Positions 34,289-43,415 of a stretch of DNA of 64,000 nucleotides are shown here, piece after piece. The translations under genes and the position numbers were made by a program. The stretch comes from Halobacteriales archaeon QS_6_71_20. Its GTDB lineage: Archaea > Halobacteriota > Halobacteria > Halobacteriales > Haloferacaceae. The stretch spans positions 62,001 to 126,000 of the forward strand of contig PXRU01000026.1 of NCBI GenBank assembly GCA_003020945.1, read 5' to 3'. Below the pieces are notes generated by a model that saw only the letters and a program-made list of their open reading frames with translations, was not told where the DNA came from and made no database searches. Positions within the stretch are counted from its first letter, which is position 1, and every line of letters starts with the position of its first letter.

Positions 34289-35854
34289 ATGAGCGACGAC
34301 TCCGTCGAGAACGTCCTGTTCGTGGTGCTCGACACGGTCCGAAAGGACCGCCTCGGGCCGTACGGCTACGACGGCGGGACCACGCCGGCGCTGGACGCGT
34401 TCGCCGAGGAGGCGACGGTGTTCGAGAACGCGGTCGCGCCCGCGCCGTGGACGCTCCCGGTGCACGCGTCGCTGTTCACCGGGCTGTATCCCCACGCCCA
34501 CGGCGCCGACCAGGAGAACCCGTACCTGGAGGGGGCCACGACGCTCGCGGAGACGCTGTCGGCGGCGGGCTACCGGACGGCCTGTTACTCCTCGAACGCC
34601 TGGATCACTCCGTACACCCACCTCACCGACGGCTTCGACGACCAGGACAACTTCTTCGAGGTGATGCCCGGCGACCTGCTGTCGGGACCGCTCGCGCGGG
34701 CGTGGAAGGCGATGAACGACAGCGACGCGCTCCGGTCGGTCGCGGACAAGCTCGTCTCCCTGGGCAACGTCGCCCACGAGTATCTCGCCTCGGGCGAGGG
34801 GGCGGACTCGAAGACGCCGGCGGTGATCGACCGCACGATGGCGTTCGTCGACGACGCGGCCGCCGACGGCGACGACTGGTTCGCGTTCCTCAATCTGATG
34901 GACGCGCACCTCCCGTACCACCCCCCCGAGGAGTACGCCGACGAGTACGCCCCCGGCGTCGACTCGACGGCGGTGTGCCAGAACTCCAAGGAGTACAACT
35001 CGGGCGCCCGCGACATCGACGACGAGGAGTGGGCGGCGATCGAGGGGCTGTACGACGCCGAGATCGCCCACATCGACGACCAACTCGCGCGGCTGTTCGA
35101 CCGGTTGAAGGAGACCGACCGCTGGGACGACACCGCGGTCGTCGTCTGTGCCGACCACGGCGAGCTCCACGGCGAACACGACCTCTACGGCCACGAGTTC
35201 TGCCTGTACGACCAGCTGGTCGACGTTCCCCTGCTGGTGAAGCATCCGGCGCTCGAACCCGACCGCCGCGAGGGGACGGTCGAGCTGATCGACTGCTACC
35301 ACACCGTGCTCGACAGCCTCGGCGTCGAGGGCGGCGAGCCGGCCGCCCCGGGCGAGGAGGCGGTCGCGCTCGACCGGACGCGCTCGCTGCTGTCGGCCGA
35401 CTACCGGGAGTTCGCGGGCGTCGCCGACGCCGACCGCGACCCGGGCCAGCGGGCCTCCCCCGACGGCGAGTTCGGATTCGTCGAGTACTCCCGGCCCGTC
35501 GTCGAGCTGAAACAGCTGGAGGAGAAGGCGGCCGGCGCCGGGATCGAACTTCCGGAGGAGTCCCGCTTCTACTCGCGGATGCGCGCGGCCCGGAGCGCCG
35601 ACGCGAAGTACGTCCGTATCGACCGGATCCCCGACGAGGCGTTCCGGCTCGACGCCGACCCGGCCGAGGAGCGGAACCTGGCCGGCGGCGACGACGACCG
35701 TGTCGCCGCGGCCGAGGCGCGGCTCGGGCGGTTCGAGGCGGCCGCCGGCGGCGCCTGGACCGACGCCGACGCCGCCGAGGTGACCGACGACTCGCTGGCC
35801 GAGATGGACGAGGAGGCGACCGAGCGGCTCCGCGACTTGGGATACGTCGAGTAG
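34289..35854 (+). CDS. Sulfatase-like hydrolase (alkaline phosphatase superfamily)
   Basis: A 521-residue protein. The metal-binding start FVVLDTVRKDRLGPYGYDG, the active-site segment APWTLPVHASLFTGLYP, DRTMAFVDDAA..WFAFLNLMDAHLPYHP, and VVVCADHGELHGEHDLYGH define the sulfatase fold. At the formylglycine position, usually Cys or Ser in C/S-x-P-x-R, the sequence is T-L-P-V-H, so sulfatase chemistry through formylglycine is unlikely; a Thr nucleophile as in phospho-transferases is possible. It has no signal peptide. Such genes often lie in surface-polysaccharide clusters, but none is seen here. Confidence 0.87.
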   Translation: MSDDSVENVLFVVLDTVRKDRLGPYGYDGGTTPALDAFAEEATVFENAVAPAPWTLPVHASLFTGLYPHAHGADQENPYLEGATTLAETLSAAGYRTACYSSNAWITPYTHLTDGFDDQDNFFEVMPGDLLSGPLARAWKAMNDSDALRSVADKLVSLGNVAHEYLASGEGADSKTPAVIDRTMAFVDDAAADGDDWFAFLNLMDAHLPYHPPEEYADEYAPGVDSTAVCQNSKEYNSGARDIDDEEWAAIEGLYDAEIAHIDDQLARLFDRLKETDRWDDTAVVVCADHGELHGEHDLYGHEFCLYDQLVDVPLLVKHPALEPDRREGTVELIDCYHTVLDSLGVEGGEPAAPGEEAVALDRTRSLLSADYREFAGVADADRDPGQRASPDGEFGFVEYSRPVVELKQLEEKAAGAGIELPEESRFYSRMRAARSADAKYVRIDRIPDEAFRLDADPAEERNLAGGDDDRVAAAEARLGRFEAAAGGAWTDADAAEVTDDSLAEMDEEATERLRDLGYVE

Positions 35855-35891
35855 CGTCGCCCGCGGCGCTCATCGCCCCGGGATCACGGAC

Positions 35892-36794
35892 TTACTCGTC
35901 GACGTGTTCCGACTCCCACGCGCGCAGCAGCGCCGCGAGCGTCCGGTTCGTCGGCGTGGCGACGCCGTGCTCGTCGCCGCGGGCGACGACCGCACCGTGG
36001 ATCGCCTCCAGTTCGGTCCGACGACCCGCCTCAACGTCCCGCAGCATCGACGATCGGTTCCTCGCGGTCTCGCTGGCGACGGTCTCGACGGCTGCCGTCG
36101 CCGCGTCCTCGGTGAGGTCGACCCCCTCGGCGCGGGCGACGCGTGCGGTCTCGCGGGCCGCCCGACGGGCCGGGGCGCCGCCCGGGCCGTCCACGACCGC
36201 GCCGTTGGGCACGCGCGCGAGCGCCGTCGTCGCGTTGATGCCGGCGTTGACGGCGAGCTTCTCCCAGCGCCGGCGGGGCATCTCCGGGTCCGCCTCGCAG
36301 TCGAGGCCGGACTCGCGGAGGGCCGCGGCGACCCGTCCGCTCCGCTCGCTCGCGCCGCCGTCGAGCTCCCCGACGTGGATCCGGCCGACGCCGGTGCAGC
36401 GCACCTCGCCCGGACCGACCAGCTCCGCGCCGTAGGTCGCGGCGCCGGCGAGCACGCTGTCGCCCAGCTCCGCCGCGAGCGTCTCCTCGGTCAGTCCGTT
36501 CGAGAGCGAGCAGACGACGTCGGGGTCGCCGGCGGCGAGCGCCCGGCCGGCCGCCGCTGCGTCGTACGCCTTCACCGTCACGAGCGCGAGGTCGGCCGAG
36601 AGGTCCGCGGGCGTCGGGTCGGTCGTCGCCCGCGGCCGGGTGTGGGCGTCGAGTTCGCCGACGACGCGGAGACCCTGACCGGCCACGCGGCGGGCGTGTG
36701 GGTCGCGGGCGACGAGCGTGACGTGGTGCTCGCGGGCGAGCAGTCCGCCGACGAGGCTCCCCAGCGCGCCGGCGCCGTACACGACGATCTCCAT
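35892..36794 (-). CDS. panE: 2-dehydropantoate 2-reductase (ketopantoate reductase)
   Basis: A 300-residue Rossmann enzyme starting MEIVVYGAGALGSLVGGLLA with the NADPH motif GAGALGS at residues 7-13. Family signatures are LALVTVKAYDAAAAGRAL, CSLSNGLTEE, and the substrate-domain KLAVNAGINATTAL. It reduces ketopantoate to pantoate for coenzyme A synthesis. The upstream extension to 36851 is rejected because the Rossmann strand should open the protein. It is flanked by unrelated genes. Confidence 0.9.
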   Translation of the reverse strand: MEIVVYGAGALGSLVGGLLAREHHVTLVARDPHARRVAGQGLRVVGELDAHTRPRATTDPTPADLSADLALVTVKAYDAAAAGRALAAGDPDVVCSLSNGLTEETLAAELGDSVLAGAATYGAELVGPGEVRCTGVGRIHVGELDGGASERSGRVAAALRESGLDCEADPEMPRRRWEKLAVNAGINATTALARVPNGAVVDGPGGAPARRAARETARVARAEGVDLTEDAATAAVETVASETARNRSSMLRDVEAGRRTELEAIHGAVVARGDEHGVATPTNRTLAALLRAWESEHVDE

Positions 36795-36915
36795 ACGCTG
36801 CTGTCGGCGGGCCGTCGCAAGAGCGGTTCGGTCCCCCCCTCGGGTCGCCACCGGCGGCGTCCGGTCGATCCCCCGCTCGTTTCCGCCTGCTGACTCCGCC
36901 GGGTTACCCCCGCGG

Positions 36916-37245
36916 TCAGTCCTCGGTCCAGTAGTAGAGGCCCTCCTTCGGCCCGTCGCAGTTAGGGCAGGTGTCGGGGAGTCCGTCGTCGATCTCGCCC
37001 ATCTCGCCGCACTGCGTGCAGCGCCACATGAGGTGGCCCTCGCCGAACTCGTGTCCGGTGCGGGCGTGTTCGATGCTCAGCGCCTGGACCCCCTCCCGCA
37101 TCGTCACGTAGAAGCCCGCCTCGTCGAAGCCGCGGACCTGCCCCAGCTCCGAGCCGTCGTCGTCGTAGACGTTCATGCCGAGGCTTAGCTCCTCCAGCTC
37201 CGTCTCGGAGACGTCCTCCGGCTGCTCCCCCGAGTCTCCGACCAT
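36916..37245 (-). CDS. Rubredoxin-like DUF7130-type protein
   Basis: A 109-residue protein. The N-terminal half resembles a PRC-barrel-like small beta domain (LSLGMNVYDDDGSELGQVRG), and the C-terminal half a rubredoxin-like zinc or iron site with MWRCTQCGEMGE and DTCPNCDGPKEGLYYWTED. It matches haloarchaeal DUF7130 proteins as I recall them. It could carry iron for electron transfer or bind zinc. The gene sits downstream of polD2 on the same strand, separated by about 170 bp. Confidence 0.8.
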   Translation of the reverse strand: MVGDSGEQPEDVSETELEELSLGMNVYDDDGSELGQVRGFDEAGFYVTMREGVQALSIEHARTGHEFGEGHLMWRCTQCGEMGEIDDGLPDTCPNCDGPKEGLYYWTED

Positions 37246-37417
37246 GCGGCGGCCTTCGGCGACCGTCCGCTAAAGCTCGGTGACCGTTCCCGTCGGACAC
37301 GAAACGCCGGCGCGCCGGCGACCCCGGTTCGCCCGCGCGCCGCCAGCGGCCGGGAGACGTCCCGTCGATAGTCCGCGGCAGCCGGTCGTCGACCGTCGGC
37401 TCGGCCGCCGGCTCACC

Positions 37418-40400
37418 TCACATGAAGTCCGCGATGCTGCCCTGTTTGTTCTTGTCGTTCTCGAACACGGACTCCAGCGAGCGGTCGAGGATCTCGAGGC
37501 GCTGTTTGGTGTACTCCCGGCAGCCGAACTCCTCGGCGACCCGGCGGGCCACGTCCATGTACTTGTTCACGGAGCCGCGGTGGACGGTGAGCGTCATGTC
37601 GCCGCCACACTCCCGGCAGTCGCCGGTGAGCGGCATCCGCCGGTACTTCTCCCCGCAGTCGAGGCATCTGGTCTCCTGCCGGCTGAACGCCCGGAGGTTC
37701 CCGATGAGGTCCGGGAGGAAGTGGTACTCGATGACGCGCTCGGCGACGTCCGTCTCGTCGACGGCGCGGAGCTTCCGGGCGAGTTCGAGCTGGGCGTCCA
37801 TCTTGTCCATCATCGACCCGAGCGTCTTGTACGCCGACAGGTCCGGCCCGAGCGCGATGTCGGTCGTGTCGTGGGTGTGGTCGAAGCCGCGGTACTCGTC
37901 GTCGGTGCCGAGCGTGTCCTCCCCCAGTCGGATGCGCTCCGCGACCGACTCCGGATCGGCCATCTCCCGGGTCGCCTCGTAGAACTCCCTGGGGTACTGT
38001 CGGACGATGTCCATGTTGTGCGCCTCGTCGTCGATCTCCGTGGGATCGATCCGCGAGGACATGACGAGGGGCGCGTCCATTCGACCGCCCCGCTGGTCCG
38101 GGAGGAACGACTTGCTGAAGTTGAGCAGCCCGTCCATGAGCAGCATGACGCAGTCCTCGTCGCCATCGCATTGATTTTGTGACATATCGTTGGCGACGAG
38201 CGAGTGCGTGTCCTCGACCGTGAGGCAGTAGGTGTGTTCCGTATCGGACTCGATGTACTCGACCGTGGAGACTGATTCCACGAGCGCGTCCGATAGCCCG
38301 CCATCGAAGGCTCTGCGTTTCATCGTCCCCCGCTCTCGTACCTGTCTTTTGAGGCGCGCGTCCTTGCGCTGAAGGTGGAACCCGACACGTTCGGCGAATC
38401 TCGCGGCGTCTTCGGCCGTGACGGTGATCACGTACGCCCGTGCCGACACTGCGGGATCGTCGATCTCGTAGAACTCGGGGAACTTCTCGACTAACGGTAC
38501 GGGATCTGTCGTGTTTACCCGACTGACGATACCCAGTCTCGTGAGTAGCGCCAAGAGGTCCTCTTTTAATTCCCGGCTAACAGTCGTCGCATTGACGGCG
38601 GCCGTGTTTCTATCGGCGGTCCCGTCGCCGCTGAAGTAGCCGCTAAGATACGCCTCGATGATACGGTTCTCGGCGTCGAAAACGCACTGTGGAACCCGTT
38701 TCGTTCCCGCGAGTACACCGGCGTCGAGTACGGTGTCGAAGAACGCACGGAGCAACCTACCCGAAACGGTGACCTTGGCGTCGTTCTCGCGGTACGGGTC
38801 GACGCCGAACTCCTCGCGCAGAACCTCGACGTAGAACTCACGCGCCTGCGCTTCGGTTCCACAGATCGTCGTCTGATGGATCGTGCCCTTCGGCGTCTCC
38901 TGCTCCCGCGCGAATCCCTCCGCGGCGTAGTAGCCGAGGAGCGTCGCGACCCGTTCGTTCAGTTCGACGGTTCTGTGGATCTCGGTCGAGTCCCGCTTCA
39001 CGCCCAGCTTCACGTCGGCGGGGACGAACGCGAGCATCGCGTCGGTCGAGTCGAAGAGCTCAAGCAGCAGGTCCGCCGGAAGGCTTCCGCGGTAGAGGTA
39101 GTTGCTCAGGCCCTTCTTCGAGAGCCCGAGGTACTCCGCGGTGCTTTTCAGCGGGTAGAATTGGCCGTCCCACCCGTCGGCCAACCGGTCGGTGAACAGC
39201 TCGTAGAGCGAGTCCTTCTCCAGCCCTTTGATCATCAGCCGGTCGTTTCCGATCGTCTCCGAGTCGACGAACTCGGCGAGAAGGTCGAACCGCTTCGGAC
39301 TGCTGCCGTCGATCACGTCGAGGTGCGCCGGCTTGACGACGTGGTCGTTCTCACTCAGATCTCTCGCGGCCTTCGAGTCGATCTCGTCGCCGTCGAGGAC
39401 GTGCATCTCGTGGTCCGGCGTCACCGTGATCTCCCGGCCGCTCCGCGTCTCCACCCGAACCATGTGGTCGGGTGCGACGTGCTTCGACACCGCCTCGACC
39501 GGCCTCACCACCTCCTCGCCGTCCTCGGTCACCGACGGGACGAACACGTCGCCGTCGAGTTCGGAGACGAGCGTTCCGAAGTCGTCCTCCTCCGGCTCCT
39601 CCAGTCGCGCCTCGACGAACTCGTCGATCCGGCCGTGGTGCCACTCGTCCGCCTCGTCACGGTACCAGAGCTTCGTCTCCGGATGGAAGCAGTTCCGGCG
39701 CTTCGCGGCGTGGAAGTACGGGTGTGCGTACCCCACCGCGGCGCTCGTGAACCCCACGACCCGGCCGACCACCGCCGCGCTGGTGTGCGGCGCCATCCCG
39801 AACACGAGTTCGCCCACGAGGTCGTCGCGCTCGTTCACTTCGTAGAACGGCTCCAGGTCGTAGAAGTCCGAGAGGAGTTCGTCGACGAAGTCGGCCGTCC
39901 TCATCATGTGCTCGGCGGCGCCGTCCGAGAGGACGACGTCCTGCACCTTCAGCTCGACCAGCTGGTCGTCGTGGACGAGCGGCTCGCCGTCGATGTCCGT
40001 CTCGTACCCCAGCTCGCGGAAGTGGTCGGCGGTGACGTCGAGCTCCTCGGGGCGGACCGACGTGACGGGGAGGTCGGTCATATCGTAGCGGACAGTGCCG
40101 TCCTTGAACGAGGAGACGCCGTGTTTGGCCCGGAAGATCCCCTTCTCGATCGGCTCGGGCGTCTTGTCCGCCGAGGTGAGTCCCTTCACGCCCTTCAGCA
40201 TCTCGAAGCCGGCCTCGCGCTCGTCGGCCCGCTCCAGCGCCGACCAGTACTCCTCGTCGAGGTCGATCGTCTGCCAGTCGGGGCTCTCGACCTCGCGTTC
40301 ACAGCGCGGACACTCCACCCGACCCGACTCGTCCGGCTCACGGACCGTGCCGCACTCCTCGCACTCGTAGTGGGGCTCGGTGTGGGCGCCGCAGTCGGGA

Positions 40401-42490
40401 CACTCGGGCTTGAACGTATGTGTGCCGCAGTCGGGGCACGCGCGGTCGCCGACGAGCGCGTCGTACACCCCCTTCCCCTGCTCGGTGCGCTCGCGGGCCG
40501 CCTGCCCGACGGAGCGCTGGTTGCCGCCGTGTTCCTTGATCGGGAACAGCGTGTGGACCGCCGGCGACAGCTCGCGGCTCTCGGACTTCTCCGGGCGGCC
40601 CATCCGGTTGCCGATCCGGGTGGGGGCGCGCTCGCGCACCGTGAACTCCGCCACCTCGTTGACCGCGCGGATCGCGTTGTCGCCGCCGTCCCACTCGCGG
40701 GCCGTCGCCGAGAGGTCGGCGGACTCCCACTCCCGCCGGAGCCCGTCCGTGACCCCCAACTGCCGGAGGAGGGGCCGGAAGTCGGGGATCCGGAGGGCGT
40801 CCTCCGTCTGGGTGTGCTCGACGAGCAGCGTCTCCAGCGCGCCCCGTACCGGCTCCGTGTGCTCGACGACGAGGAGGTCGCCGGTCACCTCGCCGTTCGC
40901 GGCCGCCTCGGCGACGGCGTCGTACTCGTCGACGGAGACGTCGTGCCAGCAGTAGGTGTAGGCGGGGTGTAGCGGCGCGTCGTACTCGTCGACCCACGCG
41001 AGCGCCCGCTCGGCGTCGGGGTCGTCGAGGTCGACCCGGAGGTCGTCCCGCAACGCCTGCAGGTCGGCGCCGGCGGCCGCGAGGTCCTGCTCCCACCACT
41101 CGCGGACGTAGGAGGCGGGCGCCAGCGGGTGGTTGTTCTCGACGAACTCGCCGAAGTTGACGAGGTACTCGCCCAGGTCGAGCACCGCCTCGACGCCGTT
41201 CCGGAGCTCCTTCGCCTCCGCGGGGTCGTCGATCCGGCGCACGTCGCCGTTGGCGAGGCGGACGGTCGGCCCCTCGATGGAGTCGACGGGGACGACCCCG
41301 CCGGCCTTTCCGGGGCGCTCGGTTTTGATCTGGGTGCCCGTCGCGAGGAAGTCGTCGACGATGTGCATCGTCGCCGGGTGGACGCCCGCGGTCGCGAAGC
41401 CGTGGTTGCGCGCGCGGCCGTACCGCAGTCGGAAGCCGCCGGGCTCCGAAGGGTGGCCGAAGACGGGCCGTCCCGCGATCAGGTCCCGCAGGAACTTCTC
41501 GGAGGAGTCGGGCCGCGGCGACCCGGTTCCTCCGGCCGCCTCCGCCGCGTCGTCGTCGGCGTCGGCAGTGGTCGCTGTGGCGTCGCCGTCGACGCTCGCT
41601 CCCTCGCCCTCGCCGTCGCTCTCGGCCTCGCCCTCACCGCCGCCGGCGTCGTAGTACGTCCCGTCGATGAGGTCCTGGAGCCACGGCCAGTCCACCTCGT
41701 CGAGCTTGCGGGTGTAGCGCTGGATCTTCGGCGCCTTCAGCGCGATCCCCTCCGCGAGCACGAGACACATCCCGCCGCGGGCGGAGTTGGTGTCGACCCG
41801 TTCCAGGTCCCGGAAGCCGGAGACCTCCTCGTCGCCGGTGGCCTCCCCGTCGAGCATGATCGGCATGTGCTCGGCGATGAACTTCGTCTCCTCGTCGCTC
41901 GGGGTGTACTGGAGCCCGGTCTCGGTGTCGTACAGCGCGATCTCCTCGGCGTACCGCTCCACCTCCCGGTCGCGGGCGCGGAACTCGTCGATCCCCAGCA
42001 GCGCTCGGGCGTAATCGCCCACCAGCACCGACAGCGCCTGCGCGGTGCCGCCCGCCGAGCGGATCGGGCCGGCGTAGTAGACGTTGACGAACTCGGTGCC
42101 GTCGTCGTTCTCCAGGATCTCGACGCGGTCGATCCCCTCGATGGGCGCGGCGACCACGCCCTCGGTGAGCAGCGCGACGGCGGTCCGGACGGCCCCCTCG
42201 ATCTTCCCCGCGCGTCCGTCGAAATCGCCGACGCTCCCCTCCACGAAGTCGGTGACAAGCTCCAGGGCGGCCTCCTCGCGGGACGTCTCCCCCTCCAGCT
42301 CCCGGACGCGCTCGGCGACGCCCGGAATGCCGAGGATGTTCTCGACGCGGTCGGCCATGTCGCGGGCGACGGGGATCTCGATCTCCGTCTCGGGGTCTTT
42401 CCCACGGGACTTGGCGGCCTCGGCGTGCTCGAACGCCTCGTCGAGCCGCTCCTCGATGCGCGCGAAGTAGCGCTCGTCCTCGGGCCTCAC
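37418..42490 (-). CDS. polC: DNA polymerase D large subunit (DP2) precursor with intein
   Basis: A 1690-residue precursor; removing the 507-residue intein gives an 1183-residue DP2. The N-terminus (RPEDERYFARIEERLDEAF; ARDMADRVENILGIPGVAER) is family-typical. Also present are a zinc-finger block (CPDCGTHTF, CPDCGAH, CEECGTV, CPRCE near 680-760) and a C-terminal zinc site (CLDCGEKYRRM, CRECGGD). The catalytic aspartates lie in AKRRN-CDGDEDC, exactly where the intein is inserted (residues 934-1440). An acidic Gly/Glu/Asp insertion near 285-330 is lineage-specific. With DP1 it forms the main archaeal replicative polymerase. The start is GTG 42490. Confidence 0.95.
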   Translation of the reverse strand: MRPEDERYFARIEERLDEAFEHAEAAKSRGKDPETEIEIPVARDMADRVENILGIPGVAERVRELEGETSREEAALELVTDFVEGSVGDFDGRAGKIEGAVRTAVALLTEGVVAAPIEGIDRVEILENDDGTEFVNVYYAGPIRSAGGTAQALSVLVGDYARALLGIDEFRARDREVERYAEEIALYDTETGLQYTPSDEETKFIAEHMPIMLDGEATGDEEVSGFRDLERVDTNSARGGMCLVLAEGIALKAPKIQRYTRKLDEVDWPWLQDLIDGTYYDAGGGEGEAESDGEGEGASVDGDATATTADADDDAAEAAGGTGSPRPDSSEKFLRDLIAGRPVFGHPSEPGGFRLRYGRARNHGFATAGVHPATMHIVDDFLATGTQIKTERPGKAGGVVPVDSIEGPTVRLANGDVRRIDDPAEAKELRNGVEAVLDLGEYLVNFGEFVENNHPLAPASYVREWWEQDLAAAGADLQALRDDLRVDLDDPDAERALAWVDEYDAPLHPAYTYCWHDVSVDEYDAVAEAAANGEVTGDLLVVEHTEPVRGALETLLVEHTQTEDALRIPDFRPLLRQLGVTDGLRREWESADLSATAREWDGGDNAIRAVNEVAEFTVRERAPTRIGNRMGRPEKSESRELSPAVHTLFPIKEHGGNQRSVGQAARERTEQGKGVYDALVGDRACPDCGTHTFKPECPDCGAHTEPHYECEECGTVREPDESGRVECPRCEREVESPDWQTIDLDEEYWSALERADEREAGFEMLKGVKGLTSADKTPEPIEKGIFRAKHGVSSFKDGTVRYDMTDLPVTSVRPEELDVTADHFRELGYETDIDGEPLVHDDQLVELKVQDVVLSDGAAEHMMRTADFVDELLSDFYDLEPFYEVNERDDLVGELVFGMAPHTSAAVVGRVVGFTSAAVGYAHPYFHAAKRRNCFHPETKLWYRDEADEWHHGRIDEFVEARLEEPEEDDFGTLVSELDGDVFVPSVTEDGEEVVRPVEAVSKHVAPDHMVRVETRSGREITVTPDHEMHVLDGDEIDSKAARDLSENDHVVKPAHLDVIDGSSPKRFDLLAEFVDSETIGNDRLMIKGLEKDSLYELFTDRLADGWDGQFYPLKSTAEYLGLSKKGLSNYLYRGSLPADLLLELFDSTDAMLAFVPADVKLGVKRDSTEIHRTVELNERVATLLGYYAAEGFAREQETPKGTIHQTTICGTEAQAREFYVEVLREEFGVDPYRENDAKVTVSGRLLRAFFDTVLDAGVLAGTKRVPQCVFDAENRIIEAYLSGYFSGDGTADRNTAAVNATTVSRELKEDLLALLTRLGIVSRVNTTDPVPLVEKFPEFYEIDDPAVSARAYVITVTAEDAARFAERVGFHLQRKDARLKRQVRERGTMKRRAFDGGLSDALVESVSTVEYIESDTEHTYCLTVEDTHSLVANDMSQNQCDGDEDCVMLLMDGLLNFSKSFLPDQRGGRMDAPLVMSSRIDPTEIDDEAHNMDIVRQYPREFYEATREMADPESVAERIRLGEDTLGTDDEYRGFDHTHDTTDIALGPDLSAYKTLGSMMDKMDAQLELARKLRAVDETDVAERVIEYHFLPDLIGNLRAFSRQETRCLDCGEKYRRMPLTGDCRECGGDMTLTVHRGSVNKYMDVARRVAEEFGCREYTKQRLEILDRSLESVFENDKNKQGSIADFM
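38171..39691 (-). mobile_element. LAGLIDADG intein in PolD2
   Basis: The intein is 507 codons, from Cys1 (CFHPETKLWY, codon at 39689-39691) to a terminal Gln (VANDMSQNQ, codon at 38171-38173); the next extein residue is Cys. Splicing block B is VTPDHEMHVL and block F YCLTVEDTHSLV. The homing endonuclease has LAGLIDADG-type motifs TLLGYYAAEGF and YLSGYFSGDG, and a small HTH (STAEYLGLSKKGLSNYLY). The usual C-terminal Asn is replaced by Gln. Base composition is visibly more A+T-rich than the exteins, consistent with horizontal spread. Confidence 0.95.
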
Positions 42491-42675
42491 CGCGTCGCCC
42501 CCGCGATCGTTCGCTCGGGTCGTCGCTCGTCGATGCCGCCTCGCGGTCGGTCGCCGATGCCGTATCGCCGTCGCTCGTTGGGTTCACGTCTCGTCGGCGT
42601 CGGCGGTGACGGCCCCGTCGGATCGGCGGCGACGAGGGGGTCGCCTCGGTCCGCGCGCCGGGGTCGTCGATGCAT
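42487..42675 (-). CDS. Possible leaderless upstream ORF coupled to polC
   Basis: An ATG at 42675 is 28 nt from the TATA element at 42698-42707. It opens 62 codons (MHRRPRRADRGDPLVAADPT to TIAGATR) whose TGA overlaps the polC GTG (GTGA at 42490-42487). The peptide is Arg/Pro-rich and unlike haloarchaeal proteins, so it may act through translation coupling rather than as a functional product, or may be incidental. A second frame from GTG 42680 carries an acidic stretch and is an alternative. Confidence 0.35.
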   Translation of the reverse strand: MHRRPRRADRGDPLVAADPTGPSPPTPTRREPNERRRYGIGDRPRGGIDERRPERTIAGATR

Positions 42676-42697
42676 GTCACTCCCGTGTGACGGGGAG

Positions 42698-42707
42698 GAT
42701 AATAAGC
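42698..42707 (-). promoter_or_regulatory. Probable TATA box for polC transcription
   Basis: Read in reverse, gcttattatcc is the only strong TATA-like element upstream of polC. It is over 200 nt from the polC GTG, implying a 5' leader of about 185 nt, unusual for haloarchaea. Confidence 0.5.
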
Positions 42708-42740
42708 GGTTCGTCGTCCGCCGGGTGCCCCGCGCCCGGT

Positions 42741-43160
42741 CTACAGCCACAGGTCCAGGTCAGTGACCTCGTCGTGCTCGCGCTCCAGCGGCGTCTCGAA
42801 CGCGCGGAGGTACGCCTCGCCCGCGAACACGGTGCCGCCGTCGAGGTGGCCGGCGAGCGCCTGGCCGTTCCGGCGCGACAGCACCGCGTGCGTGTGGGCG
42901 AAGCGGTCGCCCGCAAGCAGCGCGACGTTCCCCACACACGCCGCGACCTCCAGCGGCTCGTCGAAGAACACCGAGCGGTACTCCCGGTCGTTCTGGTCGT
43001 AGAACCACACCTCGGCGTCCTGCACGGCGCCCATGGCGTTGAACCACGCCGCGTCCGCGCCCACCTCGTCGGCCAGCGACTCGATCTCCTCGCGCCAGTC
43101 GGCCCCGTTATCTAGGCTCGCCAGGTACTCCCCGGTCGCCTCGACCTCCCGGTAGTTCAT
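42741..43160 (-). CDS. PPC (DUF296) domain protein, predicted DNA-binding
   Basis: A 139-residue PPC-domain protein, MNYREVEATGEYLASLDNGA. Family phrases are NAMGAVQDAEVWFYDQNDRE, GNVALLAGDRFAHTHAVLS with conserved histidines, and GHLDGGTVFAGEAYLRAF. Archaeal and bacterial PPC proteins form trimers with a metal site; plant relatives bind A+T-rich DNA. The archaeal role is unknown. A TATA-like gcaagtaaag (reverse) at 43181-43190, about 26 nt upstream, supports the ATG at 43160. Confidence 0.88.
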   Translation of the reverse strand: MNYREVEATGEYLASLDNGADWREEIESLADEVGADAAWFNAMGAVQDAEVWFYDQNDREYRSVFFDEPLEVAACVGNVALLAGDRFAHTHAVLSRRNGQALAGHLDGGTVFAGEAYLRAFETPLEREHDEVTDLDLWL

Positions 43161-43415
43161 ACGGGGGCCGTCGACCGACCGCAAGTAAAGCGTTGCCTCC
43201 GCGGACGAACGGCCGCGCCAGCGGCCGGCCGACGCCCATCGCGGGCGAGGATTGAAAGGCGATCACGGGACCACTGCCGTCGATGCGACGCTGAGGACTG
43301 TCGCCGGCGGCGAGGCGGGTGTGCGGCCCGGCCGTCGGCGTACGGACGCGACCCGCCCGTCGCCACGAGGGTCGGGTCGCGCGGGCCGCCTGTCAGCTCC
43401 GTTACCCGACCGCGG

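Noticed and set aside
37418-42490. Reading the 507-residue A+T-rich segment of polC as a normal lineage insertion
   Set aside because: Both ends show intein splicing motifs and it contains LAGLIDADG blocks; removing it restores the continuous active-site motif.
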